Positions 55,901-64,000 of a stretch of 64,000 nt of DNA are shown in pieces (position 1 is the stretch's first letter; the number at the start of each line of letters is the position of its first letter). A program made the translations under genes and the position numbers. Below the pieces are notes generated by a model that was not told the origin of the DNA, ran no database searches, and saw nothing but the letters and a program-made list of their open reading frames with translations. Source of the stretch: Ahaetulla prasina (Eukaryota > Chordata > Lepidosauria > Squamata > Colubridae); NCBI RefSeq assembly GCF_028640845.1, contig NC_080540.1, positions 156,123,920 to 156,187,919 of the forward strand, in the 5' to 3' direction.

Positions 55901-58900
55901 TTCCAAATTGTACAAATAACTTGTTCAGTACGAGATGTGCTAAGCAGCTGTTTCCAAGACCTTGACTCTGAGGAGAAAATTGTATGCAATTGGACCACAA
56001 TATTCATCCAGAGGCAGTTAGAAATTTGTGGGTTGGGTGAGGATGCACCCTGTGCATTAAGCATGAGATGGGCACTTTGTGAGAGGCTGCAAACTGACAG
56101 AATGTTAATCCCAGTCCAGTCTTTCAAAAAAAAAGATATCATAAAAAGAAGACAACAAGCCAGAGAGACATAGACTGAAGGAAAACTAGCAGGGATTTGC
56201 TAGATACATTTTTACCTCACTCCTCGGTGCTCTGAATACCAAAAAGGAGTGAGTTGCCATTTTAAGTTTTGCCAAAACATCACCTTGGATGGTGTTGTGA
56301 GAAATTAAAATATCTCCCTTAAATTTGCCTCAATTAAATCCACTAGTCAGCAAAGATGGGTGGCCATCAAAACATACTTCAAGCCAGGAACTGACTCTGA
56401 CAGCTGGGAGTAAAAGAGGACTCTGTAAGCAGACCACTAATTTAGAACAGGGATCTCCAACCTTGGTCCCTTTAAGACTTGCGGACTTCAACTCCCAGAG
56501 TTCCTCAGCCAGCTTTGCTGGCTAAGGGACTCTGGGAGTTGAAGTCCGCAAGTCTTAAAGGGACCATGATTGAAGACCCCTGATTTAGAAAGTCTGCAAA
56601 TTCACAACAAGGGTGCTTGAACTTTACTATAGGGAGAGAGGGCTTATCCTGTGCAACCCCCTTGAACTTCTAATTTTGAAGAGTGCGCTGGTAGGAGTGG
56701 CGAGATATTATTTAGCTAAAACTGGTTGGAATCAGAAATGGAGTTTGTGGATTTAAGAATCCCTACCCTTCCATTTTCTCTTTTTGCTCACCCAGATACA
56801 TATATACTGTACACATGTATATGGTAAGATAAAGAGATGGGGGAAATTTTGGGTTCAGGTCTCAGATGAGGAAAATATTTAGTGTACTAATAAAAAATGC
56901 TTCCTTGGTTAGAGGTGTAGTGTGGAAAAGTTGGACTAGATGGCTTTGAGGAGTGATTAAATGATTAATCCTAGATTAATAATTGAAATGTAAATTTACC
57001 TCAGGTTCCAAAAACCAAGTCAGGATGATTAAAGGCTCATCAGCATTAATTAACTGGATAACCATGTCCCTGGGAGTTTTCAGGATCCATCCTCCACCCT
57101 ATAGACAAGAGAGAACTAAAGGAAGAAAATCAGCTATATGTGAGAGACAGACCTAACCCTAACCCTAACCCTAACCCTATTAGAAAATGCAGCTATGTTT
57201 GATTTATCCACTTGATATAGATAATAGACTCTCAGATTTGTCTCATTCGTTTATCTATGCGTCTCTAAAGCTTTCCTCCTGGCTACAGACTTTCTGTTGC
57301 TTTATAAACCTATTTTATTTTTTTATTCCTGCCCCACCTTGTTGAACCTCTAGTTCGACTAGAATGAGGTCTGGCAGATAATCACATGGTCACTATTAAA
57401 ATCTAATATCTTTATTCTATAAACTTATTCTAGATGTAAGTCCAATCAGTGTTTCCTCCTGGTATGCATAAATAATTTCTGGAAAAGGTATAGTTAGGTA
57501 TGGAACGAATGATAACTTTTGCTCCTCCTCATGGTTTTTTATCTTTCCACATATCTTCTGGCTACAGATACACCCTAGTGTAAACGTAAGCCAAGCTACC
57601 ATTGTGGAAATCATCCTGACCCTACAGTTTGTCCTCTGTGTCTTTGCCACCTATGATGAGAGACGTAACGGACGCATGGGATCGGTGGCCCTAGCAGTTG
57701 GATTCTCCCTCACACTTGGACACCTCTTTGGGGTAATGATTCAATATGCAAGATGCACCAATATGTAGCCAGCTGCAATACATTTAGGCAGTCTCTGTAG
57801 TAGCCACCTGACCAGGCCTGGATGGAGGATTAGTTCTCCCAATACTTTCCCTCATTCTTAACTGCATCCTATTCTTCCAGCAGTTTATTTTTCTTCTGTT
57901 TAACCATTTTGAATCTATAAAACAGCGGGGAAGGGGTCTTTCTTCCCATCAAGCATACCAATCTTCCAAAGGGTATCTTTGGGGATGGTCATGCCTTTTT
58001 CTGGAACAGCTTTTATCACGGCCAGGATTTGAAGGCAGCTTTTGAAATTAAGCCTATGGCCACATGAAATAAATTCAGCGGTTCATGGAATTCAGCTGAA
58101 CCACTCCTGCTAGAAAGTGTTTCCAGGTTGCTATATGTAACCTACTCAGCATAATAGCGCACCCCTTTCAATATTTTAACTGTATCTTTCAATGAAACTG
58201 CCTTTCAATGGGTATACATTATTTTTAGTTTGTATTATTTTTAAGTTTGATTTTGGTGCTTTAATTAAATTTATTGTTGCTTTATTATGTATTTACTATT
58301 TGCCTTGTGCATATGCCTAAAGGCAGTATATAAATGCTAACATTTAAGCAAAGATATAAATAAGGGAGTTGGACCCTTTAGGATTAGAAACCTGAATTGC
58401 ATGATGAAAAATAATCCTTCCCTGTCATAATCCTACTCTTTTTTTCAGATGTACTACACAGGAGCTGGCATGAATCCTGCTCGATCCTTTGCCCCAGCTG
58501 TCATAACCCGTAACTTCACCAACCACTGGGTAAGGGAGGGGTTTGTAAGGATAAGAAATGATGACATCTTACAGTTCTTTGAAACAACAATCCAGGGACT
58601 GAAAGATTATTTGATTTTCCCTCTCTGAATTTGGAGAAAGAATTGCAACTTCAGAAGTGGGAATCTTTTATATCTTTATCCAAAGCAGCACTCTTGAAAT
58701 TTGGCTCTCAGGAAGTCCCAAGTGAGATATTATTTGGTTGAGGAGAGAACATAGCAGAGGCAACTTGGGTGCATTTTAATCTTTCATAAAAGTAAATATT
58801 TTTAAATAATCCCCCAAATAAACTGCACAATAAAAGTTCCAATTTTTATTCTGTGGGTAAGTTGAGAGGGGAGAGCCACTTTAGTGTAGTGGTTAAAAGC

Positions 58901-59700
58901 AGCAGGTTAAAAAACAGGAGACAGTGAATTCTCGTCCTGCCTGAAACACAAAGCCAGCTGGGTGATCTTGGGTCAGTTCCCTTATCTCAGCCCTGGGAAG
59001 GAGGCAATGGCAATCTCTTCTGAAATCTTGCCAACAAAAATGAAGGACTTCTCCAGGCAATTGCTCAACTCAAAAAGAAATAAAATGTTGAGACGGCACC
59101 GAAAATGTCAGAGCACCCCAATGTCAAATTTATTTGACCTCACTTTAAAATTCTACTAATTATCAGGTACATGATAACACACGAATCTAAGCTTGGTGGC
59201 AAAAATTGCAAGCAATCTTGAATCAATGGAATTAGAGATTGGGCAATTATGGAAAAGTCTTTGCTCCACTTGGAATCCATTTGCAGGCTCAATGATGAGA
59301 CTAATAAAGTAAAAGAGAATAGTTGATTACAACTGCTGGGTGGGCTGCCAGTACTTTATGATTTATCAATGATGGGTGAAGAGGATTTCAATCTGCTAAT
59401 AATGGGGAAAGGCTCTGAAGTTGTTGTTTTTTCTGAAATGCTCTAAGATGTTTCTGCATCCCTAACCTATCTTCTTGTTCTCCCTTCCCATGCTTTTGTC
59501 TTTTGTTCTTCCAGGTATATTGGGTTGGACCAATTATTGGTGGTTTGATGGGTGGCTTTTTGTACGATTTCATCTTATTCCCTCGGATGCGTAGTATCTC
59601 AGAACGTCTGTCTATTCTCAAAGGTGACCGGCCTGTTGCAACCAATGCATCCAGAGAACCTCCAGGGGATCCTATTGAGCTGAAGACACAAGCACTATAA
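52946..59700 (+). CDS. MIP: MIP, lens fiber major intrinsic protein (aquaporin-0), four coding exons, complete
   Basis: Water channel and junction protein of lens fibre cells, 263 residues, exactly the mammalian length. Coding exons are 52946-53305 (360 bases), 57568-57732 (165), 58449-58529 (81) and 59515-59700 (186), the classic MIP exon pattern, all phase 0. The protein begins [18 protein letters not shown] and ends [11 protein letters not shown] loops are GAHINPAVT and [14 protein letters not shown]. The filter is Phe48/His172/Ala181/Arg187 as in other AQP0. Tyr23 and Tyr149, the AQP0-specific pore tyrosines, are kept. The C-terminal calmodulin-binding helix [12 protein letters not shown] with the kinase-site serine is intact. 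A TATA box lies about 120 bases upstream of the ATG. Introns are about 4.3, 0.7 and 1.0 kb. No damage is seen. Confidence 0.97.
54936..55105. mobile_element. Palindromic MITE in MIP intron 1
   Basis: Arms TTTCATTACACAACTGAGCAA and TTGCCCGGTTAGTAATGAAA face each other around CATCACTGATTATG; the outer arms GAGCTTGG / CCAAGTTC extend the inverted repeat. Confidence 0.55.
55541..55739. mobile_element. Related short MITE with TAGTCCTCATTTTGTGACC ends
   Basis: 199 bases with inverted ends TAGTCCTCATTTTGTGACCA / TGGTCACAAAATGAGGACTA, TA at both borders. A different but related family, in MIP intron 1. Confidence 0.72.
56458..56582. mobile_element. Palindromic hAT-like MITE in MIP intron 1
   Basis: 125 bases, CAGGGATCTCCAACC to GAAGACCCCTG, near-perfect inverted repeat around CAGCCAGCTTTGCTGGCT, with the perfect 8-bp duplication ATTTAGAA (56450-56457, 56583-56590). 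Confidence 0.88.
57152..57180 (+). repeat. Interstitial telomeric repeat, (CCCTAA)n
   Basis: About four and a half perfect copies of CCCTAA, the vertebrate telomere unit, inside MIP intron 1, roughly 390 bases before exon 2. Confidence 0.9.
58868..59100 (+). mobile_element. tRNA-derived SINE in MIP intron 3
   Basis: GAGAGCCACTTTAGTGTAGTGG head, GAATTCTCGTCCTGCC B box, GCCAGCTGGGTGATCTTGGG body. About 410 bases before the last MIP exon. Confidence 0.65.
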
Positions 59701-61525
59701 ACAGTGACCGTAGGGTGGCACAACATAGCACATACACACATCCCTGCTCTGGGGAGAAATGGGGCAGAATAACTGGCCCAGTATACAGACTGTTATTGCT
59801 CCTGGCCAGTGGGAAGTGGTTGCACAAAGGAGGCACAAATCAGAGGGGAAAATATGTTATCCAGTCTTTCTCTCTCATAAAAACAAAGTAACAGACACAC
59901 AAAACATGGGATAATAGAATGCAGAGAGTGCAGTTGGGAGGGGAGGGGGACTATGTCATTGCCTGATTTTTAAACGATTTATTTTGCAGTGAAAAGTCTT
60001 AAAAACAGTTTTGTGGGGGGAAAGAAAAGGTATAAGAGAATAACTCTGCTTTGAATTCTTGCAAAACTTGCATTCCCTTCACATCTGTTATGCTGAGTCA
60101 CCCTTTGCAGACCTCGCTGCTCTCCCTCCTGCGCCTGAGTTGTTGTGGGAGGCAGATTGTTTAGTGTGGGATTGCTAGAGTTCTTTGTTGAGTTTGCCAT
60201 TGGCATCTTTCAATTCCCCTGCTGCTCTTGATAGTCTGGCTCCAGCTTTGTGCGCTGTGCCAGCAAGGTATGAACCCTTGGCTCAAGTGGGTTTGAGGAC
60301 TTGAATAGGAGGAACAATTCTTTCCTTCCGTCAAAGTAACTCCCCCCCTTGGAGGAATCATGCTCAGATTACCTATTGACATAGGATGGTGAGAGTGGTG
60401 AGGAAGAGCAAGTGACTTGTGGCCACGTAGAATATATACATATATAATTTTGGCTTGTGCGTACGTGAGAAACAATTTGGGGGTTAAGTAAATGCAGAGC
60501 CAGAGCCAGAACCCCAGCAGGGAACAAACATCACTGAATAAAGCATGTGCTTACGTAGAGAAGGTCTCAGTTCAATTCCTGGCATCTTAGGTAGTAACCT
60601 CAATATGCTCAGTGCTGATTTTGGACCTGCTGCTAGTTGCCAGCTCTGGATTTTTGTGCTACGCAATACATAGCTCCACTATAAAATTCAAAATGCCAGG
60701 TAGGGATTTAGCAGTCTAAGTAAGAACATCTTAAAACATCTATTTCAAACAACAATCACTAAATCAAAATAAGTTTCCTGAGGGGGGAACTATCTAGCTT
60801 TTTATTTAAAATATTTATTGATGTGTTTACATTTGTGTCGTTTCTTTCTATCAGAAGCTGCTGCTGTTTCATTTTCCTCACTATCCCACATAATTTATCT
60901 CAGTGCTAAAAAAATGAAGTGAAATAGAATTAGGGCATGGTCTCGCTTATCTTTAGGATAGGGTTGCCATATTTGGACTGCAGGAATCGTGGCAGCCAAC
61001 AGAAGGTACCAAAAGGGTTTTATGTATCTCTCTGCTGCCATCTAATTGTCAGCTAGCCTATCATAATATGGAAATTCTACTTTAAGCAGATTGAAACTAT
61101 TCCATCAGTTTGAGTTTAGCCTAATTTGAAATTAAACTTTCAAGCCCCACAACTTCATCCTCAAAGGCACCCTTAGGGCAAGAGATGAGAAGAATAAACT
61201 GAATGCAAAGGAGACTTGATGTTGGAACTGAAGCTCTATAATCCTCCCCTCATCTAAACTACATTTTATGAATTGCCTTTTAAATTGTAGGCTTAGCCAT
61301 ACATATAGCTTCAGTGAAGTTCCTTTCATAAACATAGAACTTGTGAAATGTTGCGGGCTCCATTTTCCATTGCTGCCGTAGTCTATTCCAACATATTGTC
61401 TGATACTATTTCACTTCCCTTTTCTTATTTGGTATGAAGACACTGCATGGAAATAGTTCTTTTTTGTAGAATCCTCTAGGACCTCAATATGGAGAATCAA
61501 TAAAGCTGTAAAAGATGACGTAATT
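59701..61525 (+). other. Probable MIP 3' UTR with two AATAAA signals
   Basis: After the MIP stop the DNA is largely free of recognisable transposons for about 1.8 kb. It contains AATAAA at 60537-60542 and again at 61499-61504. Mammalian MIP has a long 3' UTR, so the distal signal is plausible as the main cleavage site and the proximal as an alternative. Inference from motif and spacing. Confidence 0.5.
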
Positions 61526-64000
61526 TTTACGTCTGCTCGGATGCTCGAAGTAAGAAACAGCACAAACTCTGACCAAACTAAACCAAACAACTACCATTCT
61601 TCACAGTATTAACAAGTGCAAACGGTATACACTCAAGAGCCCCTAAAACCATCCTCTTCATTAACCAAAACTAATCTCTGTATGATCAGCAAGTTTAGTA
61701 ATGCGAAGTAATGATCCATTTGTATCTCACCTTGCTTCATGGAAATCAAGTTTATTCCTCTACGGCTTGGTTTATTCAGCAGGCTAAGCTGTATTTTAAA
61801 ATCATAATTTGTTGCCCAGTGATTGGTTTCATACATCATCCTATGCTATAAACCAGAATGACTAGATTCTAACATCATGCTTTATCAAATAAAGTAACCA
61901 CATTATGATTTAGTACAGTGCATGAACTCAGCCCATATTAAAAGATCCACATGTAAGTCTTTTAAAAAATATACATTTTGTCAGGAAATCTGGTATCTTT
62001 ACTGGAGTATCTATTTCAAAAGTTCAGAAAAATTGGTTGAAAAAATGATTAAGATTAGAAGATCAATAGTAGAGAATATTTGTAGCTTAGGGTTGAACTG
62101 TAGGGGCCTTGGCAAGCTCAGGAAGTACTAGGGAGCCCACATTACAACAAGCTTCCAATTTTTGCTGACAAAGAATGAGTATGGTCTTTAGAAGGAGTTA
62201 AGGATAAGGAAGCTTTTGGCTGATCTAACTATTAGATTTATTTATTTTTTGAGTATCAGCATATGTATACTTGGCTATTGAAGCAGGAGGCCAAGATCTG
62301 ATGGGAGGAAGGTTGAGTCATTTTGCTTCACTTATAGAATTTATATACCCCCCTGTGTAAGAGCCTTGAATGCTGTGTTTCTGGACTTCCCAAAGTTTTT
62401 AATTGCTATATGTTGTAAATATGATGCCAACTAGTTTGGTCCAGAAGAATTTTTCTCGTAGTTAGATGAACTATCTATTTTACCCTGCAGGGTTGGTTTT
62501 TAGGCTCCTTATCTCTAACAGCAGCTTTTCCAACCAAATAGGTTGGAAGTGCAGTTCCAAAGTTCCCAGATATCATTGGGCTTATTGAGATCTAAGTGTT
62601 GCAATCGGGTATATTGGAGGGGGCCAAATTAAGAAAACCAAAATGTGAGTACAAAGTGGTTTATTTACTGGTCAGGCAGTTCTAATAGTAGATGTGATTT
62701 AAGAGGTTTCACAGAGAACTATTGGAATGAAAAATGTTGACCAATATCTCAAAAGGAAAATGGGGAGGGAGGTTACAGTGAGTGATAGGGGTGCAGATGT
62801 TTCCTTCTGAAATGATGTCTGGGGCATGTTTATGAATTCTGCAGTATTAATATTTGAGATAGATCCTATTTTCAGACATTTTGGTGTGAATTGTTTTTTC
62901 CCCCCCTCCAATCTCTCTACTACAAATGTTATAACAAAAATGGTGTAAATTCAAGGTTGGTCAACAGAATTAACTTGGAATCACTCCACCAGGGTCCATC
63001 ATCAATCCAGCTGAGTTATAAATCAACACAAACAGGATAAATCTGTCTACTACAGCAGGGCCATTTTATTAGGATTGATTTGCACTGCAGTTGGAAATGG
63101 TTCCATTCAGATTATTTACAGGAGATGACAATTTATTTTTTATGTCTTGCTTTTTTCCCCCCTGCCACATGATGCCAAGATGTTTATCTTTTTCAATGAG
63201 CTGTTTAACTTTCTGTTTCACAGGTATAAATAACTCTTTAGTTGTTGTGTTGGGATTTATTTATTTAATTAAATGCTATAACTTATTTTTGCTAATAGCT
63301 CTGCATCAGAGAAATCTGGCAAATTTACATGATTACAGTTAAGGAAGAGGGACGTGGCATGAAGCAGAAAAGTAATTCAGGATTTTATACATGTGTCTAA
63401 ATCACATGAGTCTCTATTCGGCCCAAGGACTTCAGAACACATAGATTTCTACTAATTCCAAAACCTACATTGAATATAGTGGTGCTTTTTTCTTTAATAT
63501 AGTTATACTATGGAATTGTATAGGAAACCAAACTTATAAATAGATCTATGCACTACTCAACCTTTAAGTTTCAGAATGATTGCGTATGGTCAACTAAATA
63601 GATTTTGAATATCAGTGAAAGGAGAACATAATTCCTTCTCTTGTTCCACATAAAAAACTTTAGTTGGACTGATACTAGCAAATACTAGGAAAGGAACTGT
63701 GCCCTCACTGCATGGAATGGAACAGAGAAACAGCTATTCAACCCTGGCATTTGCAAGCCAAGGCTGCTGTCTGATGTACAGTTGGCTGTATGTCTCTTTC
63801 AGCAGCACCTATAGTTATTGGAGAGTGATTGTTTCCATGGCTGTTTGCAGGCTCCAGAAACAAAATACTATATTAAGATCCTACTTCTTACCTAGCAGGG
63901 TTCTTATTATGCCAGTTACATTCAAAATTGGAAGACAAAAAGCTGCCTCAAAGCAGGATGACTGAGTTTTATTGCAAAGTAGAGCCAAGTGTATTTTAAA
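61526..64000. other. Downstream of MIP, no gene seen
   Basis: AT-rich, apparently unique DNA. TIMELESS would be the expected next gene from mammalian order, but I see none of its coding sequence before the window ends. Confidence 0.5.

Noticed and set aside
686..56582. Repeats spaced along the window as a CRISPR-like array
   Set aside because: Copies are kilobases apart, palindromic and flanked by target duplications, so they are MITEs in a vertebrate genome.
61922..63965. Short open frames downstream of MIP as TIMELESS exons
   Set aside because: No residue pattern of TIMELESS and no consistent splice sites could be seen.

Overview
This is vertebrate nuclear DNA. Genes are split by GT-AG introns, coding density is very low and interspersed repeats are dense. 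The repeats point to a squamate reptile, probably a snake: a Bov-B (RTE) LINE with recognisable reverse transcriptase, Sauria-type tRNA-derived SINEs, CR1/L2-like LINE 3' ends, and many short hAT-like and Tigger-like MITEs. The species cannot be named from this alone.

There are four protein genes. (1) GLS2, plus strand: twelve coding exons from 1002 to the stop at 15180. They encode the C-terminal ~343 residues of mitochondrial liver-type glutaminase (most of the catalytic domain, the ankyrin repeats and the ESMV tail). The 5' exons lie upstream of the window. (2) SPRYD4, minus strand: two coding exons (23267-23186 and 19117-18570) giving a complete 209-residue protein, with a CpG/YY1-rich promoter. 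(3) An AQP4-related aquaporin, plus strand: five coding exons from 37413 to 46281, 276 residues, identified as AQP14, a class absent from eutherian mammals. (4) MIP (aquaporin-0), plus strand: four coding exons from 52946 to 59700, a complete 263-residue lens aquaporin. GLS2-SPRYD4-MIP is the same neighbourhood as on human chromosome 12q13, in the same relative orientation, with AQP14 occupying the SPRYD4-MIP interval.

Repeats fill the rest. The GLS2 introns carry hAT MITEs, a Tigger-like MITE, a solo LTR, SINEs, a degenerate antisense RTE LINE and an antisense L2/CR1 LINE end. Downstream of GLS2 is a tandemly duplicated fragment resembling the N-terminus of HAUS3. The SPRYD4 intron holds a Bov-B LINE broken by a solo LTR and a second LINE fragment. 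A 4.5-kb Gypsy-type LTR retrotransposon (26058-30599) has matching 190-bp LTRs and a perfect 5-bp target duplication but damaged gag and pol. From 30.6 to 37.4 kb I see only repeat fragments and unassigned DNA. The AQP14 and MIP introns carry further SINEs, LINEs and MITEs, and MIP intron 1 has a short interstitial telomeric repeat.

Functionally the genes are neighbours rather than an operon: glutamine hydrolysis (GLS2), an SPRY-domain protein of poorly known role (SPRYD4) and two membrane channels. The most interesting coding observation is the aquaporin pore. AQP14 has lost the aromatic residues of the selectivity filter (Ala53/Ala177/Gly186/Arg192 by alignment), while adjacent MIP keeps Phe48/His172/Ala181/Arg187. 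I saw no sign of a wholly unknown system.
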